Source of the DNA: an uncultured Eisenbergiella sp.
Lineage (GTDB): Bacteria; Bacillota; Clostridia; Lachnospirales; Lachnospiraceae
Assembly: GCA_910585455.1 (NCBI GenBank)
Contig: CAJUEL010000015.1
Location: 1-64,000, forward strand
Direction of reading: 5' to 3'
Length of the DNA stretch: 64,000 bases
Part shown: in pieces, positions 52,630-61,580 of the stretch
How the letters are laid out: each line of letters opens with the position of its first letter
How positions within the stretch are numbered: position 1 is the first letter of the stretch
Position numbers and translations under genes: made by a program
Notes under the pieces: generated by a model
Database searches by the model: none
Told to the model about the DNA's origin: nothing
What the model saw: the letters and a program-made list of their open reading frames with translations, nothing else

Positions 52630-54690
52630 TTACTGATAAAACGGCATGTTCAGCTCTTCGGTGCCCTCCAGGATGAATCGGCCGTTTTGGATGATTGTGT
52701 ATTCCGTGCCGTCTGCCGCCACTGCGGTCAGCTCGCCCAGCTCGTCGTACGGGATTGTGATATCGGTATGGCAATTGAAGTAGGCTTTGGACCGATCCGT
52801 ATGGCGCAGGGCGGATACCTCATTATCCCGGGCGATAATCGCCTTGCCGTCAGGATTATAGGTCATGCGGTCCTCCTCATGGCTGTAGCAGGTATCTCCC
52901 ACCGCGAAATGGGGCCCCATTTTTTCAGCGATCAGGATCGGCATCTTGTCGTTGATATCGTATTTACGCGCCGCCACATAAGCGGTGGTATTGGTGCCGA
53001 TGGCGAACTCGCCGATGGGCAGCGTCTCATGATGGAACAGAACATTGTCCTGCAAAAGCTTCCTGTTTTCCTCTTCCGTCTCAAAATTCGCGCAACGATA
53101 CTCTGCGATCATGCCATCCTTGAAGGTCAGCTCCAGATCCCGGTATTTCAAGTCGTTTAAATAGACCTCCGTCACATGCAGCACGCCGTCTGTGCCCGCG
53201 AGTATGGGGGATGTGAAAACCTCGCCCACCGGAATATTCACATCTGCCACGCAGTTTTCGAAGTTCGTCTCCTTTGCAGGATCCTGCAGGGCATGCAGCA
53301 TCACCTTCAAATCGGTGCGGTTCTCCCCGCTGCCCTTTATCCGCACCCATGCCGCCCGGTCCAGCGTGTCAATGATCGTCTGCTGAATCGCTTCGTATTT
53401 TTTATAATCCAGCGTATTGATTTTTAACACCTCGTCAAAAATCTCAGGGAAATCCACCCCGATCTCCGGCAGCGGAAAGGCGATGATCGTGAAGCTGCGC
53501 TCCTCGGGATCGATGTATTCCCGGGACATAGCGCCCGCCTGGCTTCTGTATTCCACGGAAAGCTTTTGCTGCGCGTCGGAAAGGGTGAGACGCTCCGGCT
53601 TGTTGACCGGCTCAAAGGGCTGCTCCCCAAAGCATTCGATCACAGCAGGCCCCGCGTGCAGCGCCGCCTTCTCTTTGTTCGCCTCCCAGGCGCATTTCCG
53701 GCACTCCAGCTTGCGGTTCACCATCTTTTTATCCAGATACAACGCCTGATCATTTTCATGGTCATAATCAAACTGCTTGTTCACGGACGCCCCGAAATAG
53801 CCGTTTTTGTGAACGCTGCGCCCCCCGATAAAGCTTGGCGTCGCCCGGTAAATGACGGGCTTTAGCCCCATCGCTTCGAAGTTTTTTATCGCTTCCTTCA
53901 CCACCCGCTCAAACCCCAAAGGATAGCGGATATTGACGGATTTTTTCTTCTCCAGCGGCTTTTTGGCCAGCGTAAAGCCCATGCGGTAGCCTTCCGTATA
54001 GGTATCCGCAATTTTCCTGATTTTTTCCTCCGGCAGGCTGTTCAGATGCTCTGCCAGCCTCCACTGGTTGTCCGTAATGTACTCCCCATATAAAAACAGA
54101 TAGCGGATATCGGAAAGGTCATTTTCCGTGATGATCTTTTCCGCAAAATTCTGCTCCCAGTCCACGCTCTCCGAAATTGCCTTATCCGCCATCAGCTCCA
54201 TATAGTCGCTGGCAAACCAGTAAAAAATTTCCCGGATATCAGAAACGTCCGGCAGACCGCCTTCCTCCTGCGCCGCATAGGAAAAAGCGTGATAAATTTC
54301 CAGAAACAGCTCCAGCCGGATCGTCACAGACTCCAGATCCTGCTCATAAACAAAGGCGGGAAGGCTGTGCAGCTCCGCATTCACCGCGCAAAGCAGCTGT
54401 CCGAATTCATCGCCCAGCTTTTCCACCGCCCAGGCAGGATTGGCATAGCTGGTATCGTAATTTCTGCCCGCCAGATCGATGAAGCAGATCTCATTGTGCC
54501 GCCGAAGCTCCTCCAGGTCCGCACCTTTGAGATTCCCCGCTTTCACCCATTCATATTCTTCTGTCATGACTGAAAGAAAATCCGCCGTTTCCCGAAAATA
54601 CGGCAGAAACCTCTCTTCCAGCGCCTTCTCAGCGGCGATCTTCCCAATTCTCTCTACCGCCAGCTCAAACCGTTCCTCCAACACCGTCAT
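52630..54690 (-). CDS. M29 family aminopeptidase with long N-terminal extension
   Basis: 686 residues; M29 enzymes (AmpS, PepS, aminopeptidase T) usually have about 370-410. The C-terminal 380 residues carry the family metal site: NIPVGEVFTSPILAG near 490, IGEFAIGTNTTAYVAARKY near 565 and AEKMGPHFAVGDTCYSHEED near 595. The N-terminal 300 residues are mostly helical and unassigned. Probably a cytoplasmic metallo-aminopeptidase. Its ATG overlaps the stop of the small membrane protein gene above (ATGA). Confidence 0.85.
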   Translation of the reverse strand: MTVLEERFELAVERIGKIAAEKALEERFLPYFRETADFLSVMTEEYEWVKAGNLKGADLEELRRHNEICFIDLAGRNYDTSYANPAWAVEKLGDEFGQLLCAVNAELHSLPAFVYEQDLESVTIRLELFLEIYHAFSYAAQEEGGLPDVSDIREIFYWFASDYMELMADKAISESVDWEQNFAEKIITENDLSDIRYLFLYGEYITDNQWRLAEHLNSLPEEKIRKIADTYTEGYRMGFTLAKKPLEKKKSVNIRYPLGFERVVKEAIKNFEAMGLKPVIYRATPSFIGGRSVHKNGYFGASVNKQFDYDHENDQALYLDKKMVNRKLECRKCAWEANKEKAALHAGPAVIECFGEQPFEPVNKPERLTLSDAQQKLSVEYRSQAGAMSREYIDPEERSFTIIAFPLPEIGVDFPEIFDEVLKINTLDYKKYEAIQQTIIDTLDRAAWVRIKGSGENRTDLKVMLHALQDPAKETNFENCVADVNIPVGEVFTSPILAGTDGVLHVTEVYLNDLKYRDLELTFKDGMIAEYRCANFETEEENRKLLQDNVLFHHETLPIGEFAIGTNTTAYVAARKYDINDKMPILIAEKMGPHFAVGDTCYSHEEDRMTYNPDGKAIIARDNEVSALRHTDRSKAYFNCHTDITIPYDELGELTAVAADGTEYTIIQNGRFILEGTEELNMPFYQ

Positions 54691-55007
54691 GCGCGATACA
54701 CTCCTACATATAAAATGATGCCGACACCCAAAACAGTCAGCAAATTCAACACAATGCCCATCCAGGCAAACAGGTAAAATTTGTCCTCTTCCTTTTTCGC
54801 CAGAATGCCCAAAACCAGTCCCGTCCCCGCAAAAATCAGGCAGAGAAGTCCCACGACCCCGTATTTTACAAATTCGGTTCCTTCCGCCAGAAAGCTTTGA
54901 TACAGCGCTGTCAGCAGGGAAACCAGGGACAGTACGCCAAAAAAAGTGGAAAGCATTCCCCGCTTTGACTCCACTTTATCGGTAAAAATATATCCTTTCC
55001 GTGCCAT
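54687..55007 (-). CDS. small multi-span membrane protein (DUF6142-like)
   Basis: 106 residues with three hydrophobic helices (MLSTFFGVLSLVSLLTALY, YGVVGLLCLIFAGTGLVLGIL, FAWMGIVLNLLTVLGVGIIL). It begins MARKGYIFTDKV and resembles DUF6142 proteins of Clostridia; that assignment is from memory of the family. No function is known. It lies between the 50-residue membrane protein and the M29 peptidase gene with overlaps or short gaps, so all are in one operon with pyrE. Confidence 0.7.
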   Translation of the reverse strand: MARKGYIFTDKVESKRGMLSTFFGVLSLVSLLTALYQSFLAEGTEFVKYGVVGLLCLIFAGTGLVLGILAKKEEDKFYLFAWMGIVLNLLTVLGVGIILYVGVYRA

Positions 55008-55015
55008 TTTTACTC

Positions 55016-55168
55016 CTAAAACATGATCTTGCTTCTGCGCGCCAGAAGCTTTGCGCCGCTGATGATGAGCAGTGTTCCGCTCACGATGCCGGTCACCAGC
55101 ATGACCACGCCGACCGCTATATTGAGCGCACCGCTGCCGCCCATCACTTTATAGGTCTTTTCTTCCAT
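55016..55168 (-). CDS. 50-residue small membrane protein
   Basis: The frame runs from ATG 55168 to TAG 55016-55018. AAGGAGG lies seven nt upstream, inside the end of pyrE, and the ATG overlaps the pyrE TGA by one base. The product has two short hydrophobic stretches (ALNIAVGVVMLVTGIVSG, TLLIISGAKLL) and ends in basic residues. It probably forms a hairpin in the membrane. No family recognised. Confidence 0.75.
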   Translation of the reverse strand: MEEKTYKVMGGSGALNIAVGVVMLVTGIVSGTLLIISGAKLLARRSKIMF

Positions 55169-55854
55169 CAATCTGCCTCCTTCGCTCCGTACTGCGCATA
55201 ATAAGAATCGATCGCCGCTTTCAGGGAGTCGTCAATATAAATCTTCCCCTGATACGGTTGATTATACAGGTGCTCTGTCACTTCAGCCATGGTGACGATC
55301 GCATTGGCGGCAAACCCATACTTTTCCTGAATCTGAACAAGGGCGCTCTTTTCGGTGTCGATGCCCCGCTCCATGCGGTTTAAGGAAACCATCAGCCCGA
55401 CAATCTCAACCTTTGCCTGTGCTTTCAAAATCGGAAAAGTCTCCTCAATGGACTTGCCCGACGTGGTCACATCCTCGATGATCACAATGCGGTCGCCGTC
55501 CTTTAGCTTGCTGCCCAGCAAAATGCCCGTATCGCCGTGGTCCTTTACCTCCTTGCGGTTGGAGCAATAGCGGACTTCCTTTCCGTACAGCCTGCTGATC
55601 GCCATGGTGGTCGCCACGGACAGCGGAATTCCCTTGTAGGCGGGTCCAAACAGAACGTCAAAATCCAGACCGTAGCTGTCGTGGATCGCCTTCGCATAGT
55701 ATTCTCCCAGCTTTTCAAGCTGCGTGCCCGTCACATAAGCGCCCGCGTTCATGAAAAACGGAGATTTCCTGCCGCTCTTTAACGTAAAATCGCCAAATTT
55801 TAAAACGTTGCTGTCCACCATGAACTCGATAAATTGCTTCTTATAATCCTCCAT
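55168..55854 (-). CDS. pyrE: orotate phosphoribosyltransferase
   Basis: 228 residues from ATG 55854 (GGAGGG 10 nt upstream; another ATG six codons up lacks a ribosome site). The PRPP-binding motif IVIIEDVTTSGKS lies near residue 120, GPAYKGIPL near 70, and the orotate loop FTLKSGRKSPFFMNAG near 24. It makes orotidine monophosphate in pyrimidine synthesis. pyrE heads a leftward run with two small membrane proteins and the M29 peptidase. Confidence 0.93.
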   Translation of the reverse strand: MEDYKKQFIEFMVDSNVLKFGDFTLKSGRKSPFFMNAGAYVTGTQLEKLGEYYAKAIHDSYGLDFDVLFGPAYKGIPLSVATTMAISRLYGKEVRYCSNRKEVKDHGDTGILLGSKLKDGDRIVIIEDVTTSGKSIEETFPILKAQAKVEIVGLMVSLNRMERGIDTEKSALVQIQEKYGFAANAIVTMAEVTEHLYNQPYQGKIYIDDSLKAAIDSYYAQYGAKEAD

Positions 55855-55988
55855 GTATCCTATTCCCTCCATATTTACCGGCTTTTCAGCCCTTTTTATT
55901 CACCACGGCATAAAAAAATCCGGAAAAATCCCTTCTATATTCTTTCCAATTTTACCACATCCTGCATTTATATTCAATCATTTTTATA

Positions 55989-56017
55989 TTGTAAAAGCCC
56001 CGGTCTCATGGTACAAT
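55989..56017 (+). promoter_or_regulatory. promoter of the GNAT gene
   Basis: TTGTAA (55989-55994), 17 bp, TACAAT (56012-56017), ending 46 nt before the GNAT start. Confidence 0.65.
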
Positions 56018-56063
56018 GGAAAAACTCGATATTCACTTTTTGATGTGATGGAAGGATTTTCTC

Positions 56064-56621
56064 ATGATAAACACGATTCAATACAGGAACCTGTCGGCAG
56101 ATGAAATTGACAGGGATCTATTCAGGCATTTTATCCGCCGTCAGGTCGTCAATGACTGCTGGCGGAAAATAGAAGGAAAATGGGTCATAAAGAGCGACCC
56201 GTTTATCGACGACTGGTCGGAAGCAGACTATCAGACACTGATTACCTGCTTAAAGCGCACCGTCCATACCGGCGGCTTCGTCCACGGCGCTTTCTGTGAT
56301 GGCCAGTTAAAAGGCTTTATATCCGTGGAACCGGAATTATTCGGCGGCACACACCAATACCTGGATCTGTCCGCCATCCATATATCCGAAGACATGCGCT
56401 ACCACGGAATCGGCAGAGCTCTCTTTTTGTCCGCCAAAAAATGGGCGCTCACAAAGGGGGCAAAGAAGCTATATATTTCCGCACACTCCGCTGTAGAAAG
56501 CCAGGCCTTTTACAGGGCGATGGGCTGCACAGAGGCTGCCCTTTATAACCAGGAGCACGTCGAGGCAGAGCCCTTTGACTGCCAGCTGGAATGTGCGCTT
56601 GATTCCGGACTTCAGGAATAA
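56064..56621 (+). CDS. GNAT family N-acetyltransferase
   Basis: 185 residues. The acetyl-CoA-binding block (YLDLSAIHISEDMRYHGIGRALFLSAKKWA, about 95-125) and the following LYISAHSAVESQAFYRAMGC are typical GNAT motifs A and B. Probably a cytoplasmic acetyltransferase for a small amine; the substrate cannot be inferred. It follows its own promoter and ends at a hairpin. Confidence 0.88.
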   Translation: MINTIQYRNLSADEIDRDLFRHFIRRQVVNDCWRKIEGKWVIKSDPFIDDWSEADYQTLITCLKRTVHTGGFVHGAFCDGQLKGFISVEPELFGGTHQYLDLSAIHISEDMRYHGIGRALFLSAKKWALTKGAKKLYISAHSAVESQAFYRAMGCTEAALYNQEHVEAEPFDCQLECALDSGLQE

Positions 56622-56624
56622 ATC

Positions 56625-56654
56625 GTAACAGTTCAGGCTTGCCTGAACTGTTAC
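56625..56654 (+). terminator. hairpin after the GNAT gene
   Basis: GTAACAGTTCAGGC and GCCTGAACTGTTAC form a perfect 14-bp stem with a 2-nt loop three nt after the stop. No T-run follows. The GTAACAGTTCAG end resembles the ends of other hairpin elements in this window (7657, 56835). Confidence 0.55.
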
Positions 56655-56692
56655 AGAAAATATGAATTGTTTCTAAACATTTGTTTTTTTTC

Positions 56693-56722
56693 TTGTGCAA
56701 ACCGGCAAAATCATGTTACAAT
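56693..56722 (+). promoter_or_regulatory. promoter of citrate synthase
   Basis: TTGTGC (56693-56698), 18 bp, TACAAT (56717-56722). It lies about 307 nt upstream of the start codon, giving a long 5' leader. Confidence 0.6.
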
Positions 56723-56834
56723 AGATGTACTTTAACAAATTCAATTGATAAAGCATCCTGTGAATCATTTCCGGCATGATCGAAAGCATAACCCCATACA
56801 ATTGCATTTGTTTTTTCACATAAGAAGGATACTG

Positions 56835-56977
56835 GTAACAGTTCGACCCAGGACATTGCCTCTGCCGCAAAGTCCGCAAGAACGTGTAAATTCTGCCGGG
56901 AGGGAATCTGTCCTTCGCCGCAGGCGAATTGAAATGGACAGATTCCGTAACAGCAAAGCCAAAAGCAGTACTGTTAC
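56835..56977 (+). repeat. nested hairpin element in the citrate synthase leader
   Basis: GTAACAGT (56835-56842) pairs with ACTGTTAC (56970-56977). Inside, GGAATCTGTCC (56903-56913) pairs with GGACAGATTCC (56936-56946), and within that TTCGCC pairs with GGCGAA. The structure lies between promoter and start codon, so it may be an inserted repeat or a leader regulatory RNA. No known riboswitch class was recognised. Confidence 0.5.
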
Positions 56978-57029
56978 GATATTCGCGATGTACTCCTGGC
57001 AGGTCACTTTTACAGAAAGGCGGTATTAT

Positions 57030-58421
57030 ATGGATCTTCAGACAACTCATAACTTTTCCGACATTACACAGGAAATTTTGCATCTTTCTCACTTAAGCGA
57101 AAAGGCAGGGACCATCGATCCTGATCTGTACACACAATATGATGTCAAACGCGGTCTGCGCGATTTAAACGGCAAGGGCGTCCTGGCAGGCCTGACAAAC
57201 ATTTCTGACGTCCGCGCCACACAGATGGTGGATGGCAAATCGGTTCCCGCACACGGCAAGCTGTTTTACAGAGGCTATAATGTGGAAGACCTGGTCAGAG
57301 GCTTCAGCGCCGACAACCGCTTCGGCTTTGATGAGGTCACGTACCTGCTTCTGTTTGATAAGCTTCCCTCGAAAGAAGAGCTGGCTTCCTTTTCCGAACT
57401 GCTTTCCTCTTACAGGAGCCTTCCCACCAGCTTTGTCCGTGACATCATTATGAAAGCGCCCAGCAAGGACATGATGAATACGCTGGCCCGCTCTGTGCTG
57501 ACGCTGTATTCTTATGATGACAGGGCCGACGATGTGTCCCTGCCCAATGTGCTGCGCCAGTGCCTGCAGCTGATCAGCCTCTGCCCGATGCTCTCCATTT
57601 ACGGTTATCAGGCGTACAGTCATTATCACGACGGCAATAGCCTATATATCCATCAGCCAGTGCACGAATTATCCATGGCGGAAAATATTTTACATATTCT
57701 GCGTCCCGACAGCCAATACACGCCGCTGGAGGCACGCATCCTCGATATCGCGCTCATTCTGCATATGGAGCACGGCGGCGGTAACAATTCCTCCTTCACC
57801 ACCAGAGTTGTCACCTCCTCCCTCTCTGATACCTATTCTGTCATCGCGGCGGCGATCGGCTCCTTAAAGGGTCCCCGGCACGGCGGCGCCAATATTAAGG
57901 TAGTCAAGATGTTTGAGGAACTGAAAAAGGAGGTACGCGACTGGACGGACGATGAGGAAGTCAGTCGGTATTTACACCGCCTTCTGAATAAAGACGCCTT
58001 TGACCACGCCGGGCTCATTTACGGTGTCGGCCATGCCGTTTACTCCAAATCGGATCCCCGTGCGGTCATCTTCAAGGGCTTCGTGGAACGGCTTTCCGAG
58101 GAGAAGGGACTGCACGATGAATTTGAGCTGTATAACCGGGTGGAACGCCTGGCGCCCCAGGTCATCTCCGGACAACGGCAGATGTATAAGGGCGTCAGCG
58201 TGAACGTGGACTTTTACTCCGGCTTTGTATACAACATGCTCGGGCTTCCTCTGGAGCTGTATACCCCGATTTTTGCCATCGCCCGTATGGTCGGCTGGAG
58301 CGCGCACCGCATGGAAGAGCTCGCCACCAATGGCAAAATCATACGTCCTGCGTATAAGACGCTTTGCACGGACAAAGAATATGTGGAGCTCGCTTCCAGA
58401 AAAACAAATACACTGCTGTAA
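57030..58421 (+). CDS. citrate synthase
   Basis: 463 residues from ATG 57030 (GGCGG six nt upstream); the frame is open for 95 upstream codons that lie in the hairpin leader and do not look like protein. Family motifs: GKLFYRGYNVEDLV near 72, LHMEHGGGNNSSFTTRVV near 245 with the active His, IGSLKGPRHGGAN near 275, and YGVGHAVYSKSDPRA near 330. It condenses acetyl-CoA and oxaloacetate. It stands alone, with no aconitase or isocitrate dehydrogenase next to it. Confidence 0.93.
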   Translation: MDLQTTHNFSDITQEILHLSHLSEKAGTIDPDLYTQYDVKRGLRDLNGKGVLAGLTNISDVRATQMVDGKSVPAHGKLFYRGYNVEDLVRGFSADNRFGFDEVTYLLLFDKLPSKEELASFSELLSSYRSLPTSFVRDIIMKAPSKDMMNTLARSVLTLYSYDDRADDVSLPNVLRQCLQLISLCPMLSIYGYQAYSHYHDGNSLYIHQPVHELSMAENILHILRPDSQYTPLEARILDIALILHMEHGGGNNSSFTTRVVTSSLSDTYSVIAAAIGSLKGPRHGGANIKVVKMFEELKKEVRDWTDDEEVSRYLHRLLNKDAFDHAGLIYGVGHAVYSKSDPRAVIFKGFVERLSEEKGLHDEFELYNRVERLAPQVISGQRQMYKGVSVNVDFYSGFVYNMLGLPLELYTPIFAIARMVGWSAHRMEELATNGKIIRPAYKTLCTDKEYVELASRKTNTLL

Positions 58422-58514
58422 GTCAACCCCTGCATGCTTTAACAGCCGGTCGCCGGATTCTTTCCCTCGTTTTTGAATGAAAGCTCCGTCAACCGGCTGT
58501 TATTCTATACGCCG

Positions 58515-59903
58515 TTATTTTTTCTTTTTCTTCTTCTTTTGCGGCTTTACCTCCTTCTCAATATCATAATCCGCAATTTCGTCAACCCCCTTGCTGTACT
58601 CCTTAAGCTCAGGCAAAACGGCAACCTCCTCTTCCTCTGCAGCCGGCTCTTCTGTAGTATTCTCCTCCGGCTTTCCTTCCTGAACGCCTGTAGCCGGCTT
58701 TCCACCGCCCCGCACAATGCTTCCCGACAGAAACAGCGCCGCCTTCGCGCTCACAGGTCCCACAATTTCATAGAGCACAGAGGAGGATAAAATGATCGTC
58801 ATGACCATATTCCCGGTCTGCGGCGGCAGCATCCGCTGTCCAAGAAAGGCAAGACCGATCGCCACACCCGCCTGCGGAATCAGCGCAAAGCCCATATAAT
58901 TGCGCATTTCCCTGCTGGTTTTCATGATCATACAGCTCAAATATGTACCCGCATATTTGCCCACGATACGGAGGATAAAATAGCTCAGCCCGATCGCGCC
59001 CACCGCTTTCAGCGCATGCAGATCCAGATTCATGCCCGATAAAATAAAGAAAATGGACAGCACCGGCGGCGTGAAGTTATTAATCTGGCGAAACAGCTTT
59101 TTATCCCTTGTCAGATTAATGTATACGGCGCCGAATACCATACAGGACAGAAGCGGCGAAATATCAATGGCGGCACAGATTCCGCTTAAGCCCAGCAGCA
59201 TAGCGATCACCAGAATCAGCCTGTTGTCCCTGCTTCTTGCCGGAATCAGAAGGCGGCTTAAAAAATACCCGCAAAAGGCTCCAAGGCCGATCACCAGAAA
59301 ATTATACGCGATCGGCCTGACGATATCCCCGGCGGACAGACTGCCCAGCGCATTGCCGTTGACGATCACCGACACGATGCTGAAGGTCAAAAGACAGACC
59401 ACATCGTCCAACGCCACAATCTGTAAAAGGGTATCCACAAACTCCCCTTTTGCCTTATATTGATTGATCGTCATCATCGTGCTCGCCGGAGCGGTCGCAG
59501 TGGCAATCGCGCCCAGCACCAGCGCAAAATCCCAGTCCAGCTTAAAAATCACCTTCAAAAGCACGGTCACCAATACTCCTGCGGCGAGCGCTTCTGTGAT
59601 CGTGATGACAATGATCCGCTTTCCGGTCCGCATGAGCACTTCCTTTTTAAAAAATTTACCCACACCAAACGCAATGAATGCGAGCGCGAGATCGCTGACA
59701 AAGCCCATGCCTTCGATGATATGCGCCGGAACCATGGCAAGCCCGAACGGACCGATCAGAATTCCCGCCAGAATATATCCGCTCACCTTCGGCATGTTCA
59801 GCGTATTGGTCAGCCTCGTCATAACAAATCCGGAAAATAAAATAATGGAAAGAGACAGAAGCACTTCTGTCTCTCCGGTCAACATATTTAAAATATCCAG
59901 CAC
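58515..59903 (-). CDS. cation/proton antiporter (CPA family)
   Basis: 462 residues. About twelve membrane helices cover residues 10-395 (PF00999-type: LNMPKVSGYILAGILIGPFG near 37, LGAIATATAPASTMMTINQY near 131, IVALDDVVCLLTFSIVSVI near 163 with the ion-binding Asp pair). The last 65 residues are a charged cytoplasmic tail (EEPAAEEEEVAVL) ending in a run of lysines. It probably exchanges sodium or potassium for protons. 72 nt downstream of thrC on the same strand. Confidence 0.9.
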   Translation of the reverse strand: MLDILNMLTGETEVLLSLSIILFSGFVMTRLTNTLNMPKVSGYILAGILIGPFGLAMVPAHIIEGMGFVSDLALAFIAFGVGKFFKKEVLMRTGKRIIVITITEALAAGVLVTVLLKVIFKLDWDFALVLGAIATATAPASTMMTINQYKAKGEFVDTLLQIVALDDVVCLLTFSIVSVIVNGNALGSLSAGDIVRPIAYNFLVIGLGAFCGYFLSRLLIPARSRDNRLILVIAMLLGLSGICAAIDISPLLSCMVFGAVYINLTRDKKLFRQINNFTPPVLSIFFILSGMNLDLHALKAVGAIGLSYFILRIVGKYAGTYLSCMIMKTSREMRNYMGFALIPQAGVAIGLAFLGQRMLPPQTGNMVMTIILSSSVLYEIVGPVSAKAALFLSGSIVRGGGKPATGVQEGKPEENTTEEPAAEEEEVAVLPELKEYSKGVDEIADYDIEKEVKPQKKKKKKK

Positions 59904-59930
59904 CCCTTATAACCCCCTTGTTCAGCGCAC

Positions 59931-59964
59931 GCGTTGCTGCCAGGACCTGTCCGGGCAGCAACGC
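59931..59964 (-). terminator. hairpin between thrC and the antiporter gene
   Basis: GCGTTGCTGCC and GGCAGCAACGC form a perfect 11-bp stem with a 12-nt loop 11 nt beyond the thrC stop. No T-run follows; an mRNA-processing or weak terminator role is possible. Confidence 0.5.
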
Positions 59965-59975
59965 ATATCCCTCTT

Positions 59976-61463
59976 TTATAAATGCAGAAAATCCTCCACG
60001 GTCTGTTTCATCTGGTCTATCTCGCATTGGATATCATGAATCACCGGCACTGTACGGATTTCCTCAATCGCTGCAGGAATCTTCACTCTGCTGATTGCCG
60101 AAAGCGCATCCACCAGCGCGAAATCATCCATGGACTCATATTTGGAATCGATCGCCGCCATGACGCTCCGGGTGAATTTGTAAGGGCTTGCAGTGGATGC
60201 GATCACCGTTTTCGTCTCATCCTTCGTCTCTTCCCGGTACTTATCATATACGGCAGCCGCCACCGCCGTATGGGTATCCATCACATACCCCGTATTTTTG
60301 AAAAGCGCACAAATCTTTCCCGCGCACTCCTGCTGTGTGGCATAATTTCCGTAAAAATCCGAAAGCGCCCCTCTCATTTCCTCCGTAATCTCATACTTTC
60401 CTGCACCGCTTAAGGACTGCATCAACGCCGCGTTCTTCCCTGCGTCATTCCCCGCAATACGGTAAATCAGCCGTTCCAGATTGCTGGAAATCAGAATGTC
60501 CATGGACGGAGAGTTGGTCAGCACAAATTCGCGGTTTCTGTCATATGTACCTGTGGCAAAGAAGTCATACAACACCTTATTGTCATTGGACGCACAGATC
60601 AGCTTATGGATGGGCAATCCCATATTTTTCGCATAAAATGCCGCCAGAATGTTACCGAAATTCCCGGTGGGAACCACCACGTTCATCTTTTCCCCAAAGG
60701 AAAGCTTCCCTGTCCGGCAAAGCTGCGCGTAGGCATACACGTAATAGACGATCTGAGGCACCAGCCGCCCGATATTGATGGAATTGGCGGAGGAAAACTG
60801 ATATCCCTTCTGTGCCATCCTCTCTGCCAGCTCCTGATCGGCAAACAGCCTCTTCACACCGGACTGGGCGTCGTCAAAATTCCCGTGAATCCCAACCACA
60901 CGGACATTCTGCCCCTTCTGCGTCACCATCTGCTTCTCCTGGATCCGGCTCACACCGTCCTTGGGATAAAATACCAGAATCCTCGTTCCCGGCACATCCG
61001 CAAAACCGGCCAGCGCCGCCTTTCCGGTATCTCCGGAGGTCGCCGTCAGAATCACGATCTCATTTTTCACATGATTTTTCTTCGCCGCGGTCACCATCAG
61101 ATGGGGCAGAATGGAAAGCGCCATATCCTTAAAGGCGATCGTTTTCCCGTGAAAAAGCTCCAGAAAATATGCGCCGTCCGCCTCTTTGAGCGGCGCAATC
61201 TCTCCGGTATCAAATTTATCATCATAGGCATTGGCAATGCATGCCTTTAGCTCCTCCTCCGTAAAATCGGTCAGCAAAAGCTTCATGACCTCATATGCCG
61301 TCTCCTGATAGGTCATCCCCGCAAATTCTTCCAATGTCTTATCAAAAGCCGGAAGTCTCTCCGGCACGAACAGCCCACCGTCCGCCGCCAGTCCCTGTAG
61401 AATCGCCTCGGACGCCTTCACCTGCCTGGCGTCTCCTCTTGTACTTCTGTATAAAATATCCAT
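59976..61463 (-). CDS. thrC: threonine synthase
   Basis: 495 residues from ATG 61463 (GAGG six nt upstream). It begins MDILYRSTRGDARQV, as in the long-form ThrC branch. The PLP lysine is in KTIAFKDMALSILPHL near 108, and the phosphate-binding TATSGDTGKAAL lies near 143. PTGNFGNILAAFYAKNMG near 260 is also typical. It converts O-phosphohomoserine to threonine. No other thr genes are adjacent. Confidence 0.95.
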   Translation of the reverse strand: MDILYRSTRGDARQVKASEAILQGLAADGGLFVPERLPAFDKTLEEFAGMTYQETAYEVMKLLLTDFTEEELKACIANAYDDKFDTGEIAPLKEADGAYFLELFHGKTIAFKDMALSILPHLMVTAAKKNHVKNEIVILTATSGDTGKAALAGFADVPGTRILVFYPKDGVSRIQEKQMVTQKGQNVRVVGIHGNFDDAQSGVKRLFADQELAERMAQKGYQFSSANSINIGRLVPQIVYYVYAYAQLCRTGKLSFGEKMNVVVPTGNFGNILAAFYAKNMGLPIHKLICASNDNKVLYDFFATGTYDRNREFVLTNSPSMDILISSNLERLIYRIAGNDAGKNAALMQSLSGAGKYEITEEMRGALSDFYGNYATQQECAGKICALFKNTGYVMDTHTAVAAAVYDKYREETKDETKTVIASTASPYKFTRSVMAAIDSKYESMDDFALVDALSAISRVKIPAAIEEIRTVPVIHDIQCEIDQMKQTVEDFLHL

Positions 61464-61580
61464 CGTTATCCTCACCTTATCTGTTTTCCTGATTTGCAAT
61501 AATACTCATAGTACCACACCCCATTCCTTTTTTCAATGCATTTTTCTATGAGAATAAACTGTAAATTTTTTCAACGGTCC

